From Chitinophagaceae bacterium (lineage in GTDB: Bacteria > Bacteroidota > Bacteroidia > Chitinophagales > Chitinophagaceae): a stretch of DNA of 64,000 nucleotides. Below are positions 37,719 to 46,250 of the stretch, in pieces; positions within the stretch are counted from its first letter, which is position 1, and each line of letters begins with the position of its first letter. Location of the stretch: NCBI GenBank assembly GCA_016713965.1, contig JADJOC010000009.1, forward strand, positions 124,001 through 188,000, in the 5' to 3' direction. The position numbers and the translations under genes are program-made. The notes beneath the pieces are model-generated. The model was given only the letters and a program-made list of their open reading frames with translations, was not told the origin of the DNA and did no database searches.

Positions 37719-38777
37719 GTGACTCACAGGAAATTATCACAGTTTAGATTTGACCTTCCACTAAATTTAATTGCCCAGCACCCTACAAAAAAACGGGAAG
37801 ATAGCCGGATGATGGTTATTGACCGTAAAACAGGTGAAATTGAAAACAAGCATTTTAAAGACATCATGGATTATTTTGATGATAAAGATGTTTTTGTTGT
37901 AAATAATACCAAAGTATTTCCTGCCCGGATGTATGGCCGTAAAGAAAAAACAGGTGCAAAAATTGAAGTGTTTTTATTGCGTGAACTGAATAAGCCCAAT
38001 AAATTATGGGACGTAATTGTAGATCCCGCCAGGAAAATAAGAGTAGGTAATAAACTTTATTTTGGTGAAAATGATGAACTGGTGGCAGAAGTAATTGATA
38101 ATACTACCAGCCGGGGTCGGACTATCAGGTTTTTATGGGATGGTACTGATGAGGAATTCCGCCAGATGCTGGAAATAATGGGGGAAACACCTTTGCCGAA
38201 ATATATTAAACGCAAACCTGAAGAAGAAGATAAAGAACGGTATCAGACTGTATATGCCAAATTTGAAGGTGCAGTAGCGGCCCCAACTGCCGGTTTACAT
38301 TTTAGCAAAGAACTCATAAAAAGATTGGAAATTAAAGGTATTCGCTTTGCGGAGGTTACTTTACACACAGGGTTAGGTACATTCAGACCTATAGAAGTGG
38401 AAGACTTGAGCAAGCACAAAATGGATGCTGAATATTACCATATTGGAGAAACTGCATGCCAGGTAGTAAATAAAGCTAAAGAAAAACATCACCGTATATG
38501 CTCAATCGGCACTACCACAATGAGGGCCATGGAATCATCTTTTACGGCACAAAAGTTATTGAAATCGTCTGAGGGATGGACTAATAATTTTATTCATCCC
38601 CCATATAATTTTAATATCGCTGATGCATTGGTTACCAATTTTCATTTACCAAAAACCAGCTTATTGATAATGGCTTGTGCTTTTGCAGGGTATGATTTAA
38701 TGATGGAAGCGTATAAAAAAGCTATCAAAGATAAATACCGCTTTTTCAGCTATGGCGATGCGATGTTGATCATATAA
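37719..38777 (+). CDS. queA: S-adenosylmethionine:tRNA ribosyltransferase-isomerase
   Basis: Transfers and isomerises the ribosyl moiety of SAM to preQ1-modified tRNA, making epoxyqueuosine. At 352 residues it is full length, starting from GTG. Motifs: FRFDLPLNLIAQHPTKKRED at the N-terminus, FVVNNTKVFPARMYGRKE, GAVAAPTAGLHFSKEL, LHTGLGTFRPIEVED, and the C-terminal VTNFHLPKTSLLIMACAFAG. Related QueD-like genes are at 60.8-61.7 kb. A structured leader precedes it and a terminator follows. Confidence 0.97.
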   Translation: MTHRKLSQFRFDLPLNLIAQHPTKKREDSRMMVIDRKTGEIENKHFKDIMDYFDDKDVFVVNNTKVFPARMYGRKEKTGAKIEVFLLRELNKPNKLWDVIVDPARKIRVGNKLYFGENDELVAEVIDNTTSRGRTIRFLWDGTDEEFRQMLEIMGETPLPKYIKRKPEEEDKERYQTVYAKFEGAVAAPTAGLHFSKELIKRLEIKGIRFAEVTLHTGLGTFRPIEVEDLSKHKMDAEYYHIGETACQVVNKAKEKHHRICSIGTTTMRAMESSFTAQKLLKSSEGWTNNFIHPPYNFNIADALVTNFHLPKTSLLIMACAFAGYDLMMEAYKKAIKDKYRFFSYGDAMLII

Positions 38778-38801
38778 TATTTAAAATGAGATAAATTTTT
38801 T

Positions 38802-38827
38802 AACCCTTCAAATTTTGAAGGGTTTTT
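38802..38827 (+). terminator. Terminator after queA
   Basis: Stem AACCCTTCAAA / TTTGAAGGGTT followed by TTTTTT. Confidence 0.9.
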
Positions 38828-38831
38828 TGCA

Positions 38832-38903
38832 TAAAAAAAGGGCCAGAATAAATATTCAGCCCCGTTATAAATCTAATATTCTATTAAAAACATATAAATA
38901 ACG
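38832..38903 (+). repeat. Repeat family D, copy left of the IS5-type element
   Basis: AAAAAAAGGGCCAGAATA, ATATTCAGCCCC, then ATAAATCTAATATTCTATTA. Nearly the same 65-70 bases occur at 40430-40496 on the other side of the insertion sequence. Confidence 0.85.
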
Positions 38904-38942
38904 AAAATATAGAAAGCTTATTGTGTGATATGAAAATTATTT

Positions 38943-40394
38943 TAATTAGTCGTTCCTCAAAAAGCCCTACAATCCTTTACCATTCATAATTTATACACAC
39001 TTATGGATAAATAAATCTGCAAGAAAAGTAGAAATGAGCTTAAAAATCCTGCAAATTTGTATCATGTTATCCAAGCAAAAAAAACAGTGCACAAATTGGT
39101 TTTTACAGCAGTTTTGAAGAGCAGTTGAATCATTCTCATCCGCTTTATATTCTGGCAAACAGGATTGATTGGAATGTGTTTGAAGAAGCTTTTAAAAACA
39201 TTACAGTGCAACCAGGGCAAACCAGCCAAGCCTATCCGCTTAATGGTATCGTTGCTGATTTTAAAGCAGCTTCGCAATTTAAGTGATGAAAGTGTAGTAG
39301 GGCAATGGGCAGAAAATGCCTATTATCAGTACTTTGGCGGAGAAAAATTATTTTCTGTAAAACCACCTTGTGTGCCTACAGAGTTAGTAGAGTTTAGAAA
39401 ACGAATTGGAGAAGCAGGGTCAGAATTGATTTTAAAGAAAGTATCCGTATCAATGGTAAAGATGCCGATGATGATAATTTGAGTGGGGATACTACTGTAC
39501 AGGGAAAAATATCACCTATCCAACCGATGATAAGCTGTACAAAAAGATAATTGTAAAATGTCAGGCCATAGGCCTAAAAGAAAGGGGTGGAACTAAGACA
39601 GAGTTATAAGTTTACGGTAAAAAAATAAGCGCTGTTCAGCGTTTTAAGAAAAACAAAGCCGGCGCAGGCAAAGCAAGAAAAGCTGGTAAAAAAATTAAAA
39701 CAATAGCAGGCAGGTTAGTACGGGAGCTTGAACGCAAACTTACTGCCGATAGTTTAAACAGGTATGCAACCGATTTATCATTGTTTAAAACAGTATTAGC
39801 ACAAAAAGAAGCGATAGCGGTAAAGTTTACAGCCTTCATGAACCCGATGTAAAATGCTACACTAAAGGCAAAGGGCATAAAAATTTGAGTTTGGAAGCAA
39901 AGCCTCTTTTTTAGTAACACAAAGTACCGGCGTAATTGTTGGGGCATTAAATTTTACAGAATCCTGCATGACTCAAAACACTACCCTCAAGTATTAGAAC
40001 AATATGAAAGGCTGATGGACAAAGAGGCTAAAAATGTTTTTTTACAGGGGTACCGGGGCCTAAAATGATTAACAATACTGCATTACACACACCCAAAACC
40101 AGATAAGGACATTACTCAAACCAAACGCAAAGACATAACGCAGAGCGGCAATAGAGCCTGTAATAGGGCATTTAAAACACGATTACAGAATGAGCAGAAA
40201 TTACCTCAAAGGTACAGTTGGAGATGCAATCAATGTAATATTAGCGGCTGCAGCAATGAATTTTAAAAGAATGATGAATAAATGGAAAGTAGAATTTATT
40301 TTTGGGCCTTAAAATTGCTTCGCTTCTTTAACTTTTATACTCAACTGATTTTTTGTCCCAAACTAAAAATGACTTTTTGAGGATCGACTAATTA
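38943..40394 (+). mobile_element. IS5-type insertion sequence remnant, about 1.45 kb
   Basis: Terminal inverted repeats of 22 bases: left 38943-38964 (TAATTAGTCGTTCCTCAAAA) and right 40373-40394 (TTTTGAGGATCGACTAATTA), with one mismatch. Between them is a broken IS5-type transposase. A target duplication could not be fixed with confidence, because the repeat ends themselves contain TTAATTAG-like words. Confidence 0.85.
39064..40312 (+). pseudogene. IS5-family transposase, broken
   Basis: Pieces in several frames align with an IS5-type transposase having a DUF772 N-terminal domain: HPLYILANRIDWNVFEEAF, KPIRLMVSLLILKQLRNLSD, AENAYYQYFGGEKLF, CVPTELVEFRKRIGEAGSE, NITYPTDDKLYKKI (catalytic-core region) and, at the end, SRNYLKGTVGDAINVILAA. 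At least five frame changes and stops interrupt it; even allowing for the indel rate of this sequence, parts of the middle are degraded. Probably inactive. Confidence 0.85.
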
Positions 40395-40429
40395 CTAAGC
40401 TTAAACATCCTTATAAAGGATAAAAAAGG

Positions 40430-40496
40430 GCCGGAATGGATATTCAGCCCTGTTTATAAATCTAATATTCTATTAAAAACAATGTAAAGAACGTAA
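40430..40496 (+). repeat. Repeat family D, copy right of the IS5-type element
   Basis: AAAAAAGGGCCGGAATGG, ATATTCAGCCCTG, ATAAATCTAATATTCTATTA: the partner of 38832-38903. Both contain an imperfect GGGC...GCCC hairpin. Confidence 0.85.
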
Positions 40497-40719
40497 TAAT
40501 TTAGTTCATTATTGTCAATAAACTGTAATATTTTATGTTCAAACATTGATTAGCGACATAATTAATTCACTAATAATTAATTACTTTTATTTAAAAAATA
40601 ATCCGTTCATGAAATCTATCCATCAATGGCTGGCTGAATATGGTGAAAGCCATCAAAATAAAACTAACAAAGCCATCCCCTGGATTTCTATGATATAAAA
40701 AAATAAATTTACAATTATT

Positions 40720-41713
40720 TTATGCTACTTTATTCACATATTCTTTTTGCTTATTAACACAGGATACTACCCTTGCTATTAATTTATTTTTTACCGCATT
40801 TAACACACTCATTTTATTTTTTCCTTCGGCCTACTTTTCGTTCATAATATTGCTTTAAATCAACATCTAATTTTACTGCAGTAAGGGATGCCATATGTAG
40901 ATTGCATTTCAATTTTTATTTGCCATACTATGTACTTTAGTTTTCCCCCTTACACTGGTACCGGATGAATATTCAAATGGGGCTACACCACAATAGCATG
41001 CCAATTTTCTGCAATCATTCATCACAGAAAAACCGTTGGTATAAATGATAAAATTGATACCTGTAACAAACCCAATTCCTACTACAGAGGTGATAAATTT
41101 ATAAAGCTGTTTTAAATTGTCATCGGCATTTACAATTTCAATGATTTTTTGCTTCTACAGATTTCAAATCTTTATCAACTGCTTCAATTGATTTTTTTAT
41201 AGTTTTTCGAATCAATGTTGCCATTTCTTTATTACCCACATCTTCAAACTCACCAATTGGAGTAAGTAATCTTTTTTGTGTTTCCACTAATCTTTCTCTT
41301 AAAGATGCTAAGTGCTTAATCTTATCAACTGTAGCATCCATTGGCTTCCAAAGGCGTATTCGGTCTAAATTTTTAGAGCAATAAATAGCAATTCGTTTTG
41401 AATCTATCTTGTCATTTTGCCTCTTTCTAATGCTGTTGATTTTTTAATTCTGGAAGCATGCTCTACCCAAATATCTATGGTATTAATAGCTAAAAAATTG
41501 GTGAGTGTAAAACAATAAAGTCCTGTGGCTTCCATGCAAAAATTGTCTCATTAACTACAATATTTAAGTTCTTTAGCCACTGTGAAAGCTCTTTCATGCC
41601 TACATTGTCGTTGGCAAATTTTTGATGTGTAATTTGTTGCAAATGAAGCAAAGCGATGTCTACTGTCTTTTTTTGAAATGTCTACTCCAAAAAAAATAAT
41701 TGTACTGTTTCAT
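40720..41713 (-). pseudogene. IS110-family (DEDD) transposase, frameshifted
   Basis: About 331 residues' worth of sequence. N-terminal RuvC-like DEDD region: FGVDISKKTVDIALLHLQQ, FCMEATGLYCF and NDKIDSKRIAIYCSK supply the D, E and DxxD acids. The C-terminal Transposase_20 region has FITSVVGIGFVTGINF, CGVAPFEYSSGTSVRGKTKV and HSMANKNLKCNLHMASL with the expected catalytic-Ser region. Several single-base shifts, at least two before residue 20 and one near 41147, break the frame. Activity is doubtful unless these are sequencing errors. Confidence 0.85.
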
Positions 41714-41729
41714 AATTTTTATTTTTTTA

Positions 41730-41885
41730 ACAATCAGTGATATAAGTTTCTTTGAAACCTTAATAATAAGTCCTGTCGACTAAATTTCTATCCGAAGCAT
41801 CTTATATCAAAAAAGAGCCTGTCTTAATCCAAGGATATACCATTATGTATGCTCGTGTCCATAGTGCACAGGCTCTTTAGGATTG
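41730..41885 (-). ncRNA. Candidate bridge-RNA region of the IS110 element
   Basis: Non-coding segment upstream of the transposase. Stem AAAGAGCCTGT / ACAGGCTCTTT (41812-41822 with 41868-41878) encloses a 45-base loop, and a second hairpin GTTTC-TTT-GAAAC lies at 41747-41759. IS110-group elements encode their bridge RNA in this position; identity here is inferred from location and folding. Confidence 0.45.
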
Positions 41886-42416
41886 TAATTATCCACAAAT
41901 TTAAGTTGTCAACAAAGAAAAAAGAAGCAAAAAAAGAAAGTAGTAATAGTAATTAAACTTATAATAATATTCATAAGGCAAATCTAAAGGATATGTGTTC
42001 CAGCTATATTCTTTTCTATTTTGGGATTATTGTACAGTATCAAGCTGCCATTAAGTATAGCTGGCCTGCACATTAATGCAGGCATCATCATTTTAGCAGT
42101 AGTAACTATTTATTATCTCACGCTTTCTAAAACACTATGGGTCGGGATGCTCTTATTTTCATTGGCCTGTGCAGCCATATGTTATGCCATAGAATTATCA
42201 GGAATAATACCACTTTGGGCAGTTTTATGGCCATAAAATTGAAGGTAAAAAACCATCTTTTTTAAAAGATATCCAATATTTAATGATGGGACCGGCCTGG
42301 TTAATGAGCTTTATTTATAAAAAACTGGGAATTTCATTGTAGCATGAAAAAATTAAAGGATAAACGTGAAATTTTTGAAATTCTTTTTTCCCCCGCACAT
42401 TTGATATTTCACAAAT

Positions 42417-43736
42417 TTACAATCCAAACAATCCTTCATTCAACAGCTGCAATGTTTCTTCTTTATTATTTCTTGCAATCAGTAATGATACATTATGTCG
42501 GCTGCCGCCATAACTTACCATCCTTACAGGTATAGTTGCAATAGCAGCAAATAACTTTTGTAACACTTCTTTGGTTTCTGTTATTTCGTTGCCAACAATT
42601 GACACGATGGTTTGGTTTGTATCTATTTCCACTGTGCCAAAAGCTTCCAGCTCTTTAATTATGGCAGCAAGCTGCAAATCATTATCAATAGTGACTGATA
42701 CGCCTACTTCAGATGTAGTTACCATATCAATGGAAGTTTTGTATTTTTCAAATACTTCAAATATTTTACGTAAAAAACCATATGCCAGCAGCATCCTGCT
42801 GCTTTTAATTTTTATAGCAGTTATTCCGTCTTTTGCAGCTACGGCTTTTACACCTACGCTTCCGGCCTGTTCTGTAATAAGAGTTCCCTTTGCCGAAGGT
42901 TGCAAGGTGTTTAACAATTTAACAGGCACATTAAAATACTGTGCCGGCCAAATACTTGCAGGATGCAAAATTTTAGCACCAAAATAAGCCAACTCTGCCG
43001 CTTCTTCAAAGCTTAATTGCTCAATAGGAAATGTTTTATTAACCACCCGTGGGTCATTATTATGCATACCGTCAATATCTGTCCATATTTCGCACACAGA
43101 AGCATTGACAGCCGCTGCTATTAATGAAGCGCTGTAATCGCTGCCTCCTCTTTTTAAATTGTCTACTTCTCCCCTGGCATTGCGGCAAATGTATCCTTGG
43201 GTTACAAATATTTTTTTATCCCCGTGTTTTTTTATAAGCTGGGCCAATTTTACTTTTATAGCCCCAATCTGCGGTTCATCGTTGGCATCAACGGTCATAA
43301 AATCAAGAGCTGGCAATAACACGTAATCAAGACCTTGCTGTTCAAGATAAACACAAAATAATTTAGTGCTTAATAATTCTCCCTGGGCCAGTATATCTTT
43401 ATTTAAAGCTTCACTAAAAGATATTTTTAAAATGATCTGCAAAAATTCAAAATGCTCCTGTATAATTTTTTCGGCATCACCCAAAGCTTGTTTTGAAGTA
43501 AGGAGCTCCTTGCTAAATTGCCGGTAATGCTGTTCTAATTGATCTATAAGTTGCCTGGCCCCGGATTTATTACCGTATGCCATTGCCGTACTGATTTCTA
43601 TTAATGCATTGGTAGTACCGCTAAGCGCTGATAAAACCACTATCTTATTTTCACTATCATGATTAATTAAAACAGCTACTTCCTGCATGCGCTGGGGCTT
43701 GCCTACACTGGTGCCGCCAAACTTCATTACTTTCAT
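42417..43736 (-). CDS. lysC: Aspartate kinase
   Basis: First enzyme of the aspartate pathway (lysine, threonine, methionine), phosphorylating aspartate. The 439 residues start MKVMKFGGTSVGKPQRMQEV (nucleotide-binding KFGGTS), contain GRGGSDYSA-type sequence as LKRGGSDYSASLIAA, the TDIDGMHNNDPRVV catalytic region and FGAKILHPASIWPA. Two ACT regulatory domains follow, from about residue 300 (AIKIKSSRMLL and TIVSIVGNE). No homoserine dehydrogenase domain is attached, so it is monofunctional. The gene is intact. Confidence 0.95.
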   Translation of the reverse strand: MKVMKFGGTSVGKPQRMQEVAVLINHDSENKIVVLSALSGTTNALIEISTAMAYGNKSGARQLIDQLEQHYRQFSKELLTSKQALGDAEKIIQEHFEFLQIILKISFSEALNKDILAQGELLSTKLFCVYLEQQGLDYVLLPALDFMTVDANDEPQIGAIKVKLAQLIKKHGDKKIFVTQGYICRNARGEVDNLKRGGSDYSASLIAAAVNASVCEIWTDIDGMHNNDPRVVNKTFPIEQLSFEEAAELAYFGAKILHPASIWPAQYFNVPVKLLNTLQPSAKGTLITEQAGSVGVKAVAAKDGITAIKIKSSRMLLAYGFLRKIFEVFEKYKTSIDMVTTSEVGVSVTIDNDLQLAAIIKELEAFGTVEIDTNQTIVSIVGNEITETKEVLQKLFAAIATIPVRMVSYGGSRHNVSLLIARNNKEETLQLLNEGLFGL

Positions 43737-43825
43737 ATCAGTTAGTTAAGAATTATTAAAGTTGTGCAAATGTATTTTATTAGGCACAGATTTTACAGAT
43801 TAGCGCAAAAAAATATGCTCAATAA

Positions 43826-43912
43826 AGGTATGCCGTACAAGGGAGTGACCCCGCCTCCGGACGGGGCAGGCTACAACGATGTACCACAAAGTACAAATGT
43901 CCGTGACAAAAA
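43826..43912 (+). repeat. Interspersed repeat family A, full copy
   Basis: GGTATGCCGTACAAGGGAGT, palindrome CCCCGCCTCCGGACGGGG, CAGGCTACAACGATG and GTCCGTGACAAAAATA. Confidence 0.85.
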
Positions 43913-43977
43913 TATTCTTACCGTTTTTTCCCTTATCGGCAATTTTATATAGCCGGAAAGACGAAAAATTATTGAAA

Positions 43978-44020
43978 ACATACTTAGCGAACTTAGCGCC
44001 TTCCCATCTTTGCGGTTAAA
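43978..44020 (+). repeat. Family B half element
   Basis: ACTTAGCGCCTTCCCATCTT followed by TGCGGTTAAAT, the right arm of the family B element without a left arm. Confidence 0.6.
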
Positions 44021-45095
44021 TCAACTCCACTGAAAACTTCTTCTCCAATTCTATCAGATCATTTATTACAGGCTGCAATAATTGTATGCCGTTTTTCTTT
44101 CTTTCTGCTTCCATTATTCTTTCCGGCTCCCCGGGAATAAGCACCGACTGCTCACCCTCAACCGTTTTAGCCGATTTAAAACGCTGTATCCATTTATCCA
44201 TATGCTGTTTAAAATCATCTGCCGGCCTAAAGGCATCAATACGCATGGCACCAAAAAAATGTCCAATTCCTTCACCTGGCATATTTTCCGGCATGGGTAC
44301 ATATGCAGGAAACGGTGGTACCCAGGGGCCATAATTGGCACCACTTAATATAGCACTAAAAATATCAACGATGGCGCCTAATGCATAACCTTTATGGCTG
44401 CCATGGGCTGCATCGCCACCCAAAGGCAATAATGCGCCGCCATTTTTTAATTCATGAGCATTAGTACTGGTATTGCCATTTTTATCCTGCACCCAACCTG
44501 CTGGCGTATCTGAGTTTTTTCTTTGAAGCATTTCCAATTTTCCATTGGCAGCAGTTGTTGTAGCAAAATCCGCAACAAAAGCTGGTTCATTTCCGGCAGG
44601 TATTGCCACTGCAATAGGATTGGTGCGCAGCAAGCTTTCTATTGAAAAAGTTGGCGCCAGCAAAGGTGAAGCATTCGTCATGGCTATACCGATCATCTCA
44701 TTATCCAAAGCCATCATGGCATGATGGCCTGCTATGCCAAAGTGATTGCTGTTTTTTACGCTTACCCATCCTGTACCCACATTTTTTGCTTTATCAATGG
44801 CTATTTGCATCGCAGCAGGCGCCACTACCAGTCCCAGCCCGGCATCGCCATCCACTACCGCAGTGCTGGGCGTTTCATGTACAATTTTTATAGCAGGTTT
44901 TGCATTTACCCTTTTGGCTTCCCATAAGCGTACATAGCCACTGAGCCTCGCCACACCATGACTATCTATGCCTCTCAAATCTGCCGACAGTAAAGCTTTG
45001 GTAGCAATAGCAGCATCCGTTGCATTACAGCCAATTTGTAAAAAAACGGATTGTGTAAAAGCAAACAGCTGCCCGTAGGTAAATTTTTTTTCCAT
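44016..45095 (-). CDS. Malate/L-lactate dehydrogenase family (Ldh_2) oxidoreductase
   Basis: A 359-residue NAD(P)-dependent 2-hydroxyacid dehydrogenase of the Ldh_2 fold, unrelated to the classical MDH at 57.8 kb. Motifs: ADLRGIDSHGVARLSGYVRL with the catalytic His, VVDGDAGLGLVVAPAAM, VKNSNHFGIAGHHAMMAL, NPIAVAIPAG and HKGYALGAIVDIFSAILSGA. Substrate could be malate, lactate, ureidoglycolate or a sulfo-acid; the sequence does not decide. The gene is intact and alone. Confidence 0.9.
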   Translation of the reverse strand: MEKKFTYGQLFAFTQSVFLQIGCNATDAAIATKALLSADLRGIDSHGVARLSGYVRLWEAKRVNAKPAIKIVHETPSTAVVDGDAGLGLVVAPAAMQIAIDKAKNVGTGWVSVKNSNHFGIAGHHAMMALDNEMIGIAMTNASPLLAPTFSIESLLRTNPIAVAIPAGNEPAFVADFATTTAANGKLEMLQRKNSDTPAGWVQDKNGNTSTNAHELKNGGALLPLGGDAAHGSHKGYALGAIVDIFSAILSGANYGPWVPPFPAYVPMPENMPGEGIGHFFGAMRIDAFRPADDFKQHMDKWIQRFKSAKTVEGEQSVLIPGEPERIMEAERKKNGIQLLQPVINDLIELEKKFSVELI

Positions 45096-45156
45096 ATTGC
45101 AAAAGTATCGGATTAAATTAATTTTATTGCTAACGGCTACGCCGTTCGTAAACTTT

Positions 45157-45225
45157 GGGTTACCAGCATTAGTTCCCTGATTAAGCTTTAGTGGCGCTGT
45201 GTCCCGCCATAGGCGGTGGTCGCTC
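45157..45225 (-). repeat. Interspersed repeat family A, reverse copy
   Basis: On the minus strand: GAGCGACCACCGCCTATGGC, GGGACACAGCGCC, GCTGGTAACCCAAAG. The central palindrome has a different sequence from other copies but keeps the pairing. Confidence 0.7.
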
Positions 45226-45252
45226 CATTCATCTGCGGTATTGCTATTGAGC

Positions 45253-45287
45253 TTAAGAAGTCAAGTTTTAAAAACTTGGCTTCTTAA
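45253..45287 (+). repeat. Dispersed hairpin, same core as 12624-12660
   Basis: TTAAGAAGTCAAGTTTT pairs with AAAACTTGGCTTCTTAA; the GAAGTCAAGTTTT core is shared with the hairpin after the macroglobulin gene. Confidence 0.75.
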
Positions 45288-45311
45288 ATAAGTAAGTGTA
45301 TATAAGTTTCA

Positions 45312-45319
45312 TAAATTTG
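45312..45319 (+). promoter_or_regulatory. -7 element TAAATTTG upstream of the YebC-like gene
   Basis: Matches TAnnTTTG, 43 bases before the ATG. Confidence 0.45.
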
Positions 45320-45362
45320 CATTCCAAATTAACAATTCAACATATTAACATATCAACTACAC

Positions 45363-46073
45363 ATGGGAAGAATATTTGAAGTAAGAAAGAGCGCCATGTT
45401 TGCCCGCTGGGATAAAATGGCAAAAAATTTTACCCGTATTGGCAAAGAGATAGCTATTGCTGTAAAAGCTGCAGGGCCGGATCCTGATAATAACCCTGCT
45501 TTAAGAAGGTGCTACTTAAATGCCAAAGCCTGCAACATGCCTAAAGACCGTGTAGAGGCTGCCATCAAAAGGGCAATGGGCAAGGATACCAGCAGCTATG
45601 AAGAAATTGTATACGAAGGGTATGCCCCGCATGGTGTGGCAGTGCTTGTAGAAACGGCTACTGATAACTCTACCAGAACTGTTGCCAATGTACGGATGCA
45701 TTTTACTAAAAGTGGTGGTGCATTAGGTACCAGTGGCAGTGTTGCATTTACGTTTACCCGTATGGGTGAGTTTACCATCAAAAAAGACAACCTGAATATT
45801 GAAGACCTTGAATTGGAATTGATTGATTACGGCCTGGAAGAAATTGGCGAAAATGAAGAAGGTAATATAGTTATCCGTACAGCTTTTACTGAATTCGGGC
45901 ACATGAATAAAGCTTTGGAAGAAAAAGGCATTGAAGTGATTACCGCCGAACTTACCCGGATACCAGGCAACACAGTGGAATTAAGTGATGAGCAAGCCCA
46001 GGATGTATTTAAATTAGTAGATAAATTAGAACAGGATGAAGATGTGCAGAAAGTGTATCATAATTTGAAGTAA
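45363..46073 (+). CDS. YebC/PmpR-family regulator
   Basis: A 236-residue member of the YebC family, which acts as DNA-binding regulator in some species and in others helps ribosomes through difficult proline stretches. The first 75 residues carry the family N-terminus (FARWDKMAKNFTRIGKEIAI, CNMPKDRVEAAIKRAMGKD); YEEIVYEGYAPHGVAVLVET and GGALGTSGSVAFTFTRMGEF follow. The usual start MGR(K/A)FExRK is MGRIFEVRK here. Intact, with its own promoter word. Confidence 0.93.
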   Translation: MGRIFEVRKSAMFARWDKMAKNFTRIGKEIAIAVKAAGPDPDNNPALRRCYLNAKACNMPKDRVEAAIKRAMGKDTSSYEEIVYEGYAPHGVAVLVETATDNSTRTVANVRMHFTKSGGALGTSGSVAFTFTRMGEFTIKKDNLNIEDLELELIDYGLEEIGENEEGNIVIRTAFTEFGHMNKALEEKGIEVITAELTRIPGNTVELSDEQAQDVFKLVDKLEQDEDVQKVYHNLK

Positions 46074-46080
46074 AGCTGTT

Positions 46081-46130
46081 TCAAGTTTCAAGTTTGGAGT
46101 TTCAGGTTTGAGGTTTGGAGTTTGAGGTTA
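46081..46130 (+). repeat. Low-complexity GTTTGAG/GTTTCAAG word run
   Basis: Alternating TTTCAAGTTT, GTTTGGAGTTT and GTTTGAGGTTT words directly after the YebC-like stop; comparable runs are at 28564-28600 and inside lpxB. Confidence 0.7.
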
Positions 46131-46250
46131 TTGAGCATAGCCATTTATCTATCAACTAACTATTATTTTTATCGGCCATTGGCTATCGACCATTGCCAAA
46201 TAAAAAAGAACTAACAACTCTAATTCTCTAACCATAAACTTCAAACTATA

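Larger units (their letters stand above)
40686..41992 (-). mobile_element. IS110-family insertion element, about 1.3 kb, in the DUF962 gene
   Basis: No terminal inverted repeats, one DEDD-type transposase on the minus strand and a long non-coding segment upstream of it (41714-41990), the IS110 layout. GGAT occurs at both junctions (40682-40685 and 41989-41992), consistent with a shared core at the target. Confidence 0.82.
40609..42342 (+). pseudogene. DUF962 / Mpo1-like membrane protein gene split by an IS110-type element
   Basis: N-terminal part 40609-40685 encodes MKSIHQWLAEYGESHQNKTN then KAIPW; C-terminal part from 41993 encodes CVPAIFFSILGLLYSIKLPL and, after a second frame break near 42219, GHKIEGKKPSFLKDIQYLMM, GPAWLMSFIYKKLGI. 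Together this is the DUF962 family (yeast Mpo1 relatives, multi-pass membrane proteins; Mpo1 itself is an alpha-oxidation dioxygenase). Removing 40686-41992 restores W-I-C-V-P in phase. The extra base near 42219 (GCAGTTTTATGG) looks like a sequencing indel. The gene is interrupted and presumably inactive. Confidence 0.88.

Noticed and set aside
41138..41341. Stand-alone 67-residue minus-strand gene
   Set aside because: It is an internal piece of the frameshifted IS110 transposase, continuous with neighbouring frames on both sides.
43764..43952. 62-codon plus-strand frame upstream of the Ldh_2 gene end
   Set aside because: It consists almost wholly of a family A repeat copy.
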